A DNA stretch of 51,136 nt, taken from assembly GCF_000485595.1 (NCBI RefSeq), contig NW_014578831.1, positions 3,393 through 54,528 on the forward strand, read 5' to 3'. Under the pieces are notes generated by a model. It was not told where the DNA came from and searched no databases. It saw only the letters and a list, made by a program, of their open reading frames with translations. This DNA is from Priapulus caudatus. Taxonomy: Eukaryota > Priapulida > Priapulimorpha > Priapulimorphida > Priapulidae. Shown in pieces: positions 19,271 to 30,009 of the stretch. The position numbers and the translations under genes are program-made. How positions within the stretch are numbered: position 1 is the stretch's first letter; each line of letters begins with the position of its first letter.

Positions 19271-19523
19271 GATATAGATGGGTGGTTGTTATGATTGTTA
19301 TCTCTCGATGTAGTGTTGATTAAGTTCCTCGGACATTCGCGTGTGCGTTGCTCAATGCCGTTTGATATCAGATGTACCACCCGACGTACGATACTAAGTG
19401 ATACAAGATCACTAGCATCCCTAGTCACTGGCCCAAATGCAGGCATGAAAATTTTCCGCGTTTCCACGGATTTCCGCTTTTTTCCCGATCCCAGAATTGT
19501 TTCCGCGTTTTCCGTTTTTTTCC

Positions 19524-19630
19524 GAGTTCACGTGCAGCATTCGTAATCTACCACGGTCATATGTACATGCAGGCGCAGGGTTTATCGATCGTCTACTGCG
19601 GCTGGCGGCAAGCTAGACTGGTACCCGTAC
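19524..19630. repeat. Dispersed repeat related to nested hAT MITE
   Basis: CCGAGTTCACGTGCAGCATTCGT through CTACTGCGGCTGGC and AGCTAGACTGGTA matches 4540-4670 in the nested hAT MITE. Ends are not clear. Confidence 0.6.
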
Positions 19631-19639
19631 CCGTAACCG

Positions 19640-19785
19640 TAGACGTGTGTGCGTGAGCACGTGTGTGCGACATGTGTGCGTGTGCGACGTGTGTGCGTGA
19701 GCGCGAGCGCGTGTGCGTGAGCGCGTGTGCGTGACGTGTGTGCGTAAGCGCGTGAGCGCGTGTGTGCGTGAGCGCATGTGTGTGG
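19640..19785. repeat. GT/GC-rich minisatellite
   Basis: Imperfect head-to-tail units built on CGTGTGTGCGTGAGCG, alternating purine and pyrimidine and therefore prone to form Z-DNA. No coding meaning. Confidence 0.85.
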
Positions 19786-19808
19786 TGAAATGATACTGCG
19801 GCGCGATG

Positions 19809-19888
19809 GCTGTGATCGTATAGCTATTTAATGTTTGAGTACTTTGCGATGTCTTAGCTTCCAGGTCCGGCGCTCGCAGATATCACGG
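19809..19888 (+). tRNA. Degenerate tRNA-His-like sequence
   Basis: GCTGTGATCGTATAG then GAGTACTTTGCG matches the 5' half of tRNA-His with a 13-nt insertion in the D arm. The 3' side (AGGTCC, then ATATCACGG) could pair with the 5' end but has lost the standard T loop. This is a pseudogene or the head of a tRNA-derived repeat. Confidence 0.45.
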
Positions 19889-21495
19889 AAGCCGTGTACG
19901 GAGTATGTATGACATATGCGTGTCTTGTGCGAGTACGCTCGTATCATAACATATGCGAACACGTAGAATACGGACTATAGATGATTTATTCTACTCAGTG
20001 ATTCCAAATACAGATTATATGCGTCTGACTACACGCTACACAAAACCCGCGGCTGAACTTTCACCGCCGCGCGGCGACGTGTCTTTTATCTCTGCCTGCA
20101 AAACTCTCTCTCTCTCTCCTACGCAGTTGCTTTCTTGAAGACCTATCTAGAACATTGTAGAAGCTTCTACGGAAATGACGCAATAATATATTTCTTCCTG
20201 TGGCAGCTATTGATCGCCTATGGTTTCCTAGGCGACCGCTGCCATGTGTTGGACGCACTCACAGCTTAAATCGGCGTAGCACGGCTACACATGTAGCTGC
20301 CTGGCACAAAGTATTTGTGCAGAGAACCTATGCCAAATGTTCCATGTGATGACACTGTTAGCACAGAAACTCGTTTATAACCTTTCGTTTTCTTTTCAAA
20401 TGCGTTATTGCAGATGACACAACTCATGAATGCAGTCTAAGCCATCAGTAATGACTTGTATATTTCCTATTTGCCGCTGTAATCTGTATTTACATAACTT
20501 ATGCACAAATAAACATCTTGAATCTAGAATCTGGAATCTTGAGAACAGCTGACTTTTCACGCCAAAACAATTAGTGTTCTCGTGAGAATCTGGCGTAGTT
20601 TTTGCGCATGCGCAGTAGTACAAACAGACATAAAAACATTCCAGGCCCATAGCCAGCTTTTTATTAGGTTTTTTTTATTTTATTTGGGCACAAAGTGAGG
20701 GCGGGCGCGAAGCGGCCTAGCGAGGGAGCGTAGCGACCCAGCTGAGGGAGTGTGGGAGGCGATTGTCACCCCTCCCAGACGAGGGAGCTTTTGCAATTTT
20801 TACACTGAAATGGAGCGATCTGGTGCATACCCGAGGTAAAATTCCTGCAAATTTTCAAATGAGAAAAAAACAGAAAAAACACCTATTCAGTAAAAATGTC
20901 TTCGACTATGGTAAAGTAATTTGCATAAATATGAATAATAGGAATAAAGAATGTAAACGAATTGCTAAGAGGAGCAAGTACATGAAACACTTTCAGAGAA
21001 ATAACTGCCATCTTCACAGTGTCACCTTTTTGTTGTTGGGGGGGGGGGCACAATGATTACAAAAATTGTTGGTAGGGCTAACGAGGGTGCGAAGCCACGA
21101 TCAGACAGGCCGAATTTATTGGTGGGGATACCTGTAATGTCCAACTATTTTGTTTACGTTTTCGGAACTAAATGTATCGGTGCTGACTCTACTTGTGCAA
21201 TGCCAGCAGCGGATTAAGGCTCACTGGTGCCTTAAGCACGACCCAATGTTGGTGCCCCCCTCCTTTCCACACTGACCCAGTCCATTTTAGTTGTTGACCT
21301 GTCTGACCAGATATACAATGCAGGTTACAGCAGTACAAAAGTGTATTCATATGATAACACAATATACTGTACAAACTAAGCCAAGCTTGGGCTACATAAA
21401 GTTCTACAAAAATGCAATACAACATCTATTTTAATATTTCACAAGTTAAATGTATCAAAGTTCCAATATTTATGACCTGAAAGGCATTTTTCTAC
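19889..21495. other. Intergenic; one dispersed repeat copy
   Basis: Apart from the repeat at 20690-20915 I see no gene. A short CT run lies near 20106-20118. Confidence 0.5.
20690..20915 (+). repeat. Dispersed repeat R1, copy 1
   Basis: Shares GGGAGTGTGGGAGG, CCTCCC, GAGGGAGCTTTTGCAATTTT, ACACTGAAATGGAGCGATCT and a following AAAAC...CACCTATTCAGTA block with 30010-30290 and 31440-31740. Rich in GCGAAGCG words. Non-coding; no clear ends. Confidence 0.75.
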
Positions 21496-21822
21496 ATTTC
21501 ATTTTCGCAAAATCACTGATAACATCCTCGAAAGTAATACTTCTCAGAATATTTGTTTCAATTGTTAATATACACAGTGAGTCGAGTCTTTCTTGAAGCA
21601 TACTTCTAGAACTCTTCTCCAACCATCAAACTCAAACTTAGAGGTTCCTTCACTTGTCCAGTTACCCTTCACCTTGATTTTCTTGCGCCCTTCGGAGTTA
21701 CAGAATATACAATTGGGCTTGTAGATAGTGGTATCACTGTCATTTGAAGATCGCCGACTTGTTCTGGATGAACATGTTGCTTCCGGCGTGTCTGGAGGAA
21801 CCTCCAAGCGCTTAAGATTCAT
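21496..21822 (-). pseudogene. Repeat-borne zinc-binding family, first exon, frameshifted
   Basis: Starting at ATG 21822, the frame reads MNLKRLEVPPDTPEATC, then CIFCNSEGRKKIKVKGNWTS and KFEFDGWRRVLEV. The CxxC-x-EGRKK-K start followed by FDGW matches N termini of repeated uncharacterised proteins in cnidarians and other invertebrates (from memory). A one-base shift near 21605 moves the likely coding frame to LQERLDSLCILTIETNILRS and FEDVISDFAKMKCR, ending at a possible donor near 21490. Only this exon is visible. Confidence 0.5.
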
Positions 21823-23229
21823 GGTGAACCTCTGATAACATTCATGGTGATATCCATCAGAGTCTGTATATGGCCAATTCCACCGTTACGGACGTTACGT
21901 TTACATGCAACTTGCAACTTTCAATAGATAAACTAACTAACTTGCAGTTGAAAGAACAGTTTATTTTCTCTTATACTTGTAGTATACACTCTGGTGTTTA
22001 TTATAGTACAACAACTTTGTTTTAGCTTAATTGATTTATTAGCCACAATCATAAGAAACGAGCGTTACGGATGTTATGCGTTGTGACATGACTTTTTTAC
22101 ATTTGGTACATATTGGTAAAACTCTGTGAAGTTACTTCCTTTAGTTTTTTTTAATAACTATGTTGATGTAGGTCTGTCCCCATTCTATATAGACATGAAT
22201 AGCAAGTTTGAAATTAACACTCCTGTATTGTCTAATTACCTTAATTAAAGTTGTTACGGACGTTACATTTTAGTGTTACGGATGTTACATGTATGAAAAT
22301 ATAATGAAAAACAACTGTAAAGAGCTACATCCACGCTCTATGTATGCATAAGCTTAAACATACAATATAATTATAAGAAGTGCATCTATAGTTCTATCTT
22401 CTCATGCCCACATTCCTAAATCATAGGTTTATTTTGCATGGTTAGGCCTATAGCTAACAGACCAATTTACTAATTAATGTATTGATATTCATGGATGTTT
22501 CTGGCCCAAATGCCTAGTGATGAGCTATTTCGTTCACCTACTTGTTTCAAGTCTGTTTCTATTGTTTAATTTGTTTTGCATACATTAGTTGTTCCTACGT
22601 CAGGCAAGCTTCAGGCAAACCTCAGGCAAGCATTGGGGTTGTCATGGGTAACCTTTGTGAAGGAAGTATGCATACAAATTGAATACATTAGTAAAGTGGT
22701 CTATTCTAAGTACAGATCTATACAAAACAATGAGTGTAGTAAATGAAATGAAAAACAGTTCTAGCAAGTCATGTTCAATTCTGCTCCATATAGCAACTAC
22801 CGTATACATTAGGCTCAAGCTTTATGGAAAGCCATTTCAGCCTTCTTCATATCTATATCAAGCAAAAGCCTGCTCCCCATCATCACAATTTTGGGTGAAT
22901 CCACTTTAGCAATTATATTTTGATACCATGCCTAATTGCCTATACATCAGTTCAAATTCATCATCTTTACCTGGAGAATAATCTGCTAAATTTCCCACCA
23001 AACTGTTTCATACTGGCAAAATGTAAACCAAAGTAGAATCAAAGGAAGAATATGACAGAAATACTAACCATGAACAGCTTTGGCATAAGGTCAGATACCT
23101 TCATAATTTTACAGAAACTTAGGAACAATAAAATCTCATCATATCATGACAATTTTAATCCTAACTCAACACTTTTGCATTTTAGACCAAGACTTTTGAC
23201 TATGCACAGAAATTATTACTGCTATTTAC
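21823..23229. other. Intergenic with GTTACGGAYGTTAC words
   Basis: The 14-mer GTTACGGA(C/T)GTTA occurs four times, at 21885, 22064, 22253 and 22275. No gene or element boundary seen. Confidence 0.5.
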
Positions 23230-23486
23230 CACTGAACTGTTGCTCCAGGTCAGACTGAATGTGGTCCAATAATGGGATGGCTACATTCAGCCGGTAGTAA
23301 GTCTCTATATCTAGTATCTAGTGCAGGGGTCGTGTTACGATATCGTGATGTCCCTCCTGGTCTGCGCGGCATACAAGGATTCACGCCTACTCTAGAAGCC
23401 ATTCTCACAGAGTGTTCATATATGCGGTGGAACTCGGCTTCCACATCACCACGGAGTGTCTCATAGTGGAGCTTAACATCTGTGAC
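23230..23486 (-). pseudogene. ZMYM1-like hAT-derived gene, single exon
   Basis: The exon runs from an acceptor (TTCTTACAG) to a donor (GTAAAT). It encodes VTDVKLHYETLRGDVEAEFH, ASRVGVNPCMPRRPGG, then, after a frameshift near 23310, YYRLNVAIPLLDHIQSDLEQ and QF. The pattern (V-PR--GRQ-HR-N-P----YYR-N-AIP-LDH---L--RF) is that of the hAT-type region of ZMYM1 / DUF4371-like proteins. The remaining exons were not found, and the frameshift indicates a relic. Confidence 0.7.
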
Positions 23487-23684
23487 CTGTAAGAATTAAC
23501 AGAAAAAAATGATCTAAGTAAGGAACATGCGGCTCAGCTCGTAAATGTGAAGTTATGGATCTTAAAGGTAGTATCAATCTAATGCAGGTCAAAATTTTAA
23601 CATTGCGAGATAATTTTTATTATGATCCAAGTTTTGGATTCCTTCTATATCATTTATTCAACGAACTTCATTTCAATGTTACAT

Positions 23685-25303
23685 TCAGTGCCGTGACCAG
23701 GATTTAAGAAGGAGTCGCACAGGTTCGACACCAATGTCCTCGTTGTTTATGATAATTTCTCTAGTCAAGTTGTCAAGCTTGGTATTAGACTGTTTTAATC
23801 TCTCTAAATACATTCCAAATCCGGGAGATGAAATCATGGCGGGAATTGTATGTAGTTCCAATGGGGGAAAATCTACTGACAAAGCCTCCGGAAATACGAA
23901 GATATCCGATGTTTGGAAGGCAGTCCGGGAATGTAGGATTGTCCGATCAAATACTTTATAGCTGCATCCATTTTTTGATCGCCAATAAATATGGCCTCTG
24001 AGAGTGGTCTCTATCACATCGCTTAGGCATACCTCTGACAACTGCACCGTCCTGGAAACCCAGATCCCGTCTCTTACAGGTGCCGAAATGAAATCTTTGG
24101 AAGTATGTAATACCTTAGACTGACAGAATGCAAAAGACGATCGATCTATAATTGATTCCAAACATGCACTCGGAGCTTTCTAAGTGTACCAAATCAGATA
24201 GGGCGAACCACTCGATCTGCTCGAGGTCCCTCTCATCTTTCATCTCGATCTCTGCATATGAGTTAGTGTAGAGATCTTTCATCACTAGGACAGATTTGGG
24301 CGGTGACAAAATTTCATAGGATCCTTCTACTATCATGAGGGGAGACAACCTATAAATATCGTTCTGGAGTCCGCTGAGGGGGACCAGTTTAGATAGATTC
24401 ACTTTATCTAGGGAAGGAATCCCCTCCCCTAGATGTTCCCAAAGAGAGTTGCAAAACATCGTAGTTAGTTGATCTGACGGGATAGGGGCATCGTTAATTC
24501 CCGACACGGCTCTGAAAAGCTCCGTTTGGTAAGGGCTGGTGGGAAGGCACCATTCACTCAGAATTACTCCATTCAAAAGCCCTGCTTTCAGGTGCCAATA
24601 ATGGCGCATTTGAGAATCGTAGAGGGATTTCCCGAGTTTGTACGTGGCCATCCCGGATCTGACCTCCATATTATAAAGCGCCTGGGCCATGAGTTTAAAA
24701 TTCGCTGTAATCTCTCCTGATAGCATGTATGATCGATTGTTGACGTAGTTATTGAAAGCTTCTAATTGTATTACTAACGCGTTTCTAAAGTCTTGGACAT
24801 TTTTTGCGAGGAGAATTTGCTGATCTGCTATTTTCTGGAGTCCTGAGTTGAGGGTGTTCAGCTTTGGAACAATTTCTAAATTAATCTTTTCTCGAGTCTC
24901 TTCTCCCCGGGCTAAGGCTATACTCCCTACCACAAATTGTCTCTTTTTTGTCGAGTTGGCACTCAGGGTGGCCTGAGGGACCTTGGTGATTGGGGTCGAA
25001 CACACTTGATCATGGACCTGGGCGGAATCCGCACCAGGAACAAATGGAGGGGTAAGCTGTTTCTCAATGCAGAGGCGTTGGTATAGAGCAGTCAAAGGGG
25101 TATGATCCGGCGGGACAATGTTAACACTCCAAACAAGGGGTATCCATATCGGGTCTGTTAGGGACGTACCAACTCTAGTGACTTCCGCCCGTAGGAGAAT
25201 AGTCTATTCCCCAACAGAGTCTTGATGCGAGAGTGCCTAAGTCTCCCTGTTGGGAAGTGGCTATACTAGTTCCAAGGCAAAATATCACCCAGGAAATAAC
25301 CAT
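23685..25303 (-). pseudogene. Envelope-like class I fusion glycoprotein relic
   Basis: Minus-strand coding relic in at least three frames. A signal-peptide-like start lies at 25303 (MVISWVIFCLG, then IATS). After a frame change near 25205 comes a 326-codon frame (25095-24115): a surface-like part, the basic site KKR near residue 52, a hydrophobic stretch at once after it (QFVVGSIALA), then about 55 residues of heptad-like leucine/isoleucine spacing, and cysteine-containing segments. A shift near 24160 continues to 23685 and includes a second possible helix (YLERLKQSN). No transmembrane segment follows: the frame ends in a tRNA-His-like 17-mer at 23689-23705. The order signal, cleavage site, fusion peptide, heptad repeat is that of class I viral fusion proteins. 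I cannot name the virus or element family. Confidence 0.55.
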
Positions 25304-25820
25304 CTTGGTAACACAGCAAGGGATCATCTGGAAAATAATAACCATGGTTTTTATAGGATTTTGTCCCGGCGTGGGCTTCATAATATCCATCAAGTTGAAC
25401 GTACCGAGTTCCTGATTTCCTAATAATATATTCTTGATCAGCCAGTTCAAGACCAAGGAAGCCTTGTCTGGTTCGATCAGCAACTATCTCGTTTTCAAGA
25501 AACAACTGAGTTAAGTCTGTCTTCCCTAGCATTGACCACCACTCTGTTTGCCTCCACACATCCATGAATGCCAAGAAAATCATGTCCATCTCATATGTCT
25601 GGGGTCCTCTATCCATGAGCCTCACAGAAGAGAACAGGCTAGTAACCCGTTCGCGTGTCATCCGGGCTAAAAACCAGTTTTACCACTCTTGATCCGCAGA
25701 ACAACTCAATCCTACTCTTGAGGCCAACCACGGTGTATCTCCTTTCAGACCTGAGATCGCAGCACTTCTCCATGAATTCTCAAGGCCCAATAGTCTTGTG
25801 AGTGTTTCTAAACTAGACAT
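25266..25820 (-). pseudogene. Unknown ORF upstream of and overlapping the envelope-like gene
   Basis: One minus frame of about 185 codons starts at ATG 25820 (MSSLETLTRLLGLENSW) and ends at 25266 (LGDILPWN), interrupted by one TAA near 25680. The frame is also open upstream to 25964. It is rich in aromatic residues (WWSMLGKTDLTQLF, YVQLDGYYEAH). Its last 38 codons overlap the first codons of the envelope-like frame, the kind of overlap compact viral or retroelement genomes show. I do not recognise a domain; it could be the end of a polymerase-type protein or a structural protein. Confidence 0.4.
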
Positions 25821-26029
25821 ATAAAAATGCGTTGAACCAGTCCAGTACGACATGATCCACTGGTGATATTGATCCGATCTAATTTTCCGCCAAGCCCAGT
25901 GTGCCCCTTCTCCATAACGTCGTCCTGAGAGGTATATCCAGATGTTTCTCCCCCTCCATGACATAGATTAGGCCAAATATCTACCTTGGTCCAATGGTCT
26001 AAGACTTGACCTACAAACTTTTCATCTGT

Positions 26030-27022
26030 CAAAAAAAAGTCAAGTAACAACAGAACTAGATGCTGTTGACTGCAGCGAGTGTGTTTCACAAAGTGTTGTA
26101 GAAATATAAGGAAATCTGCTTCCTTCATCCAGCCGCTTGGATTGGCAGATCCACAGCTGCCTGTTGGTCTATTGATAACAAAGTGCTCACGGTAGTTGAC
26201 TCTGGGGAAGACTAGCATTGGAGGTATGCTGTTTCCGCTTGTATTAACTGCAAGGCACATCGTTACAAGGGTCCTTCTCTCGGCTGAGGGCAGGACACCA
26301 ACTTGTTTCACTCCTTTCTCTGTGACAATTCGATCAGGGCGCTGCAGAGTTGTTACACCTGTTTCGTCGCAATTGTATATGTCATGAGCCTCGAACTTGT
26401 GGGTGTCTATAACTTGGGTCAGATTGTCAAAAAACTTGTTCACATTTGTCAGATTAAAGCTTGTTGCTCTGTTTAAACTCGTAGCCTCTGGAGTGCGGAT
26501 AGAGAGACTGCGATTCCGTTTCATAAATTTCGAGAACCAGTCGACACCAGCTATTCCATTGGCAGACCAGGTATCAGGGCATCCGATTTCATTGGCTGAC
26601 TCATATTCATAAGCTAGCTTACGGATTTCTTTGGGGGTTAGTCCATGGTAAATTTTAGCAGCATTAAGGATGTAAGATACGAGTAGCTTCTGCTCCTTGG
26701 TAAAAACTACACGGGGACTTGCATAACCAACACTGGAGATTTTCCCATTTTCCATGAACTTCTTGCAGTATCTCTGCAACGTCATAAAGCACACCTGAAA
26801 AATAATTAGTCCACGTGGGACCACTTTTTGGTAAGGTTGATCTTTCAGAATTTTTACATCAAATTCTTTATCAAGGGCTAGGTTACCAAAATAACCTACC
26901 TCAAAATCTTTGGCAACATCCCGTAAAGATCCATTACCATTCACAACCCTTCTAGCAGCTGCTTCCATGATTTCAGGAGTTGTATTCCCCCTATTTGTCT
27001 TTCGCTGGTAGTTTCGGGGCAT
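26030..27022 (-). pseudogene. Tigger/pogo transposase, truncated at the second catalytic Asp
   Basis: Starts at ATG 27022 (MPRNYQRKTNRGN). It has a psq-type helix-turn-helix near residues 15-40 (SLRDVAKDFEV), a CENP-B-type DNA-binding domain (WFSKFMKRNRSLSIR, PEATS), then the DDE core: first Asp in YNCDETGV, LVTMCLAVNTSGN, PPMLVFPR, GSANPSGWM, and the second in LVLLLLD. The expected NH-(G/S)H and third Asp are missing; unrelated sequence starts at about 26030. An in-frame 105-bp intron (26795-26899, GTAGGT...TTTTCAG) interrupts the helix-turn-helix; removing it joins KDFE to VCFMTLQRYCKKF. No stops occur in the retained part. Confidence 0.85.
26795..26899 (-). other. Retained-frame intron in Tigger transposase
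   Basis: GTAGGT donor, TTTTCAG acceptor, 105 bp, divisible by three and free of stops. Without it, the residues flanking the junction restore a normal psq domain spacing, so it is a better fit as an intron than as coding sequence. Confidence 0.6.
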
Positions 27023-27039
27023 GATGTGTTAACCTGAAA

Positions 27040-27475
27040 AGAAGGGGTAAGTTGTTACATGCCTGGGGTAAATTGATACATGTGTAACAACTAGCCACGA
27101 CACAGGATTTTTAAGCATTTGCAGGTGTACAGTAAAAACAGGTCATGGCCACAGCCCTAAATTTTGTAGAATCAAAGGTCACTACATACACTTCCTATCG
27201 ACCTACAAATGACTGCATTGCATCCATAACTGGCAGAGTTATAAAGAGATTGTTTTTGAGTCCAAATTTTACTTTTAGGGTAAGAAATCGGTTTTTGTGT
27301 CTTACCTAGCTGCAAAACTGTGACCAATGTCAATGCCTAGTGGAGTGCTGTTGTGCTAAAGAAAGCTTTCATGTGCTAGAGTCCTGCGCGCCCTCTATCG
27401 CTCTAAGGTGGAAATAATGGCCTTGTAACAACTTGCACGTGTAACAACTAGACCCAGTCTCCCCTACCTACTCAC
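27040..27475. repeat. Tigger 5' terminal region with repeated GTTGTTACA motifs
   Basis: On the minus strand the element appears to begin near 27470 with AGGGGAGACTGGGTCTAG, a pogo-type end. GTTGTTACA occurs at about 27428-27436 and 27443-27451 (minus strand), and again at 27050-27058 and in related form near 27084-27094, likely transposase-binding repeats. The 3' end is lost. Confidence 0.5.
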
Positions 27476-27566
27476 TACAGCTTTAATTTTTTGATCTGTG
27501 CTTTCCAATCTATTATTTGTCTGATTCTGAAAATTATAGACACTATTTTTTAGTCCATTGACCCAT

Positions 27567-28365
27567 TCATTTTTTTATCTCATGCCAGTTTTTTGTGAAG
27601 TAATTCACAACTGACTTTGGTGATGTTCTCTCCAACTGGTTGAACAGTTCATTATATTGTGTTACTGACTGAGCGTATACAATCTTCTGCAATAGCTCCA
27701 GTAGTTCTACCTGCGATATGCTGAGTTTTTCGGCATTTATTTCACGCCTCATACTCTTCAGAGTATGAAATAAACATCTGCATCGCAGCATCAGGAAATT
27801 CCTCTCGCAGAACATCTCTTTCAACCATATCTTTATCACTCATGATGACCTCAACAGAACCCCACATGGATTTCCTTGTTTGAAAATTTCTACTATTTTT
27901 TGTATGGTAAGGCGATCTTCCTTCAAGACTATCCATATGCAAATGATCTCGCTTTCTCCATTTCCATCTTCGATCATGAGCACGTACAGCGGCATTCTTA
28001 AATCGTTTAACTTATACGTGGCATCCAGTAATACCAACTCAGCATGTGCAGTAAACGACTGTTGCATTTCTGCTGTCTGGAAGTATATCGTCTGTAGAAC
28101 GCTGTTCTCGTCAACACAAACTTCCACTGTTGCACCTTCATGTTTCTGCATTTCTTCTAGGAGGTCCTCAAAGTTATTTTTGTGATTCTGTCTCCGCTTG
28201 GTGCCAATATTGTGCAGGTCTTTGAGCAGTACTTTTTTTCCCAGACACGTTACTTATATGGTCCTGTAGGATTTTTTTGTTCGCCTTCATATCCAGCATC
28301 TGGCATGTGCTCTCCATAAGCTCACCTTCAAGTCGCCATTGTTTTGGCAAATGCATGAAGGAAAC
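27567..28365 (-). pseudogene. MULE transposase, ZSWIM1/3-like, frameshifted
   Basis: The exon starts after TTTAAACAG: VSFMHLPKQWRLEGELM, NKKILQDHISNVSGKK. A shift leads to LHNIGTKRRQNHKNN and EEMQKHEGATVEVC, then AELVLLDATYKLNDLRMPLY (first catalytic Asp in DATYK) and LMIEDGNGESEI. Another shift near 27868 gives WGSVEVIMSDKDMVERD (second Asp, SDKD) and LREEFPDAAMQ; a last shift near 27775 gives CLFHTLKSMRREI (CxxH-type end). This order is that of the MULE domain in ZSWIM3-like proteins. Three frameshifts make it a relic. The SWIM finger, expected downstream, is absent. Confidence 0.8.
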
Positions 28366-28743
28366 CTGTTTAAAAAAAAATTTTTGTGGACACAAGGAAG
28401 GTGAAGTGGAGGGAGGAGGGAGGGAGAGGGAGGCAGAGGCAAGAGATGGACCCCCCCTTAGGCACTACCAAAGCCGCAGGGATATAACCATAGTACAGCA
28501 TAGGATAGTACAGCATTCAAGATAAATTATAGCCCTGCTGTATCCATCTATGCATCCATGTATTACAAACCTCCATGAGATAATCTTATGGTTGCTGTCA
28601 ATATGCCTGTAATTGTATAAAAAATAAAAAAAATTCAATGTCAATTCACTATTGCAAATAGGGTTAATTCTGAAATTCTAACGAGTTCCTCCAAGCACAA
28701 AAGAGCAACATGATTGATGACTAGGCAACACACGATCACATAC

Positions 28744-29029
28744 CACAGGTGATTAGGTCCAGGAACATTATACACACGCCTTCTAATTGCCCTTCGTCGT
28801 CGCAGTGCTCGTCCCACTGGGTCCACAACCCTTATGCTGGCACGAATACGACTTCGGGGAATTGTTATGCCTCGACTTCTTAGACTTCCCCTGACGTATG
28901 TCTCCCCTGCATTTGGTGTATTATTAAGAATGTCAGTAATAACTCTGTTGAGGTCATCATCGGAGATAGCAGTATATGTGTCCATACCCATATGAAGTCT
29001 GTGCCGATATAACGTGCGCCTGTTGATTC
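28744..29029 (-). CDS. Integrase-type gene, exon 3
   Basis: The exon lies between CACTGACAG acceptor and GTATGT donor, with no stop. It reads INRRTLYRHRLHMGMD, DDDLNRVITDILNN, GSLRSRGITIPRSRIRASI, VVDPVGRALRRRRAIRRRVY and NVPGPNHLW. This matches the segment just before the catalytic core of a family of invertebrate and fish integrase-core proteins (-RG--(I/V)-R-R-R---R-DP-G-----R-I-RR-Y-V-GPN-LWH-D). The exon stops one codon before the expected H-x-D, so the catalytic exon should follow, but the next sequence to the left is a MULE relic. Confidence 0.75.
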
Positions 29030-29214
29030 CTGTCAGTGGATGAATGTAGATTATTTTAAACCACAAACTGAAATAAAACTAAAATTCAATAATGTTTTCA
29101 TCTCTGCAGCAACAAATGAAAGAAAATATTACATCATGATATTTGCCATGGAAATAATAGACAGTAATTCATGGGAATTTTATAACTGTCTAGTTGTACA
29201 TTGTCTTGCTCTAC

Positions 29215-29319
29215 CTAGGATATCAGCAGCCCTAGTCCATGACATTCCAGCATTTCTAAGAAGTTGGACTTTGTTAATGTCTAATGTGAAAGGCTGATGT
29301 TCAATGTCGCTATCTTCTT
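29215..29319 (-). CDS. Integrase-type gene, exon 2
   Basis: The 105-nt exon has acceptor TTCATCAG and donor GTAGAG. Read in phase with exon 1 it gives EEDSDIEHQPFTLDINKVQ and LLRNAGMSWTRAADILG, a helix-turn-helix-like stretch of the type that precedes RTLYR in this family. Entry and exit phases (1 and 1) agree with both neighbours, which supports a real spliced gene. Confidence 0.75.
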
Positions 29320-29623
29320 CTGATGAATTTGTATGAAAAATAAATTGAAGTCAGTGAAAGTTCAACAACAAGATCAAAACCCACAACAAACATGTAGCAG
29401 GCCTGTGTTCTGTTGGACAAGTCAAAAAGGGCAACAGCAGAGTCAAACAAGACAGGCTATTGTGACAAACAAAAGCTATTCTGGGCTGCAAACTAAACCA
29501 ATAAACACGATGATTTACATGTGTACCCTAATAATGTAAAAATATCCTCTAGGGTCTAGACTAGGCCTATTAACAAAATATATTTATTATTAGTATTAAT
29601 AACAATAAACAATATTGACTTAC

Positions 29624-29909
29624 CCCTTCTAACAGCACCTACATCTCGCACCTGTATTCTTCCAGAAAAATGTGTGTGAATTCTCCTTACTTCATTGTAG
29701 ATGGATCTGATTGCGTGTATTGCATCTTGGTTATTTATATAGTTTTCACGCTCAATGAATACTGTCACGATTGATGCATGATCAGTGGCCTGTAGTGATA
29801 AATGTTCGATTGCGCCCATATCGTCACTGTACCACAATCTGTAGGATGCCGTGATAAAACTTCGTAGTGAGCCAAAATACTGGACAAGGTCGTCATGGTT
29901 ATTGCACAT
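29624..29909 (-). CDS. Integrase-type gene, exon 1 with start codon
   Basis: Begins at ATG 29909 (MCNNHDDLVQYFGSL) and ends at a strong GTAAGT donor (29618-29623) in phase 1. It encodes FITASYRLWYSDDMGAIEH, DHASIVTVFIERENYINN and AIRSIYNEVRRIHTH, with no recognised domain but an uninterrupted frame of 95 codons. With exons 2 and 3 it encodes about 226 residues of a helix-turn-helix plus pre-integrase region. The visible parts have no stop or frameshift, unusual in this window. Without the catalytic exon it may be a truncated copy, or the remainder may lie outside the window. Confidence 0.65.
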
Positions 29910-30009
29910 TGTAGAAACACAAGCTTATACGATGATGTATAAAGTTGAAAAGTTACTGACAATTATAGGTGCACCCTCATAGTCATAGTCAGGGAACGGC
30001 GCCCACGGT

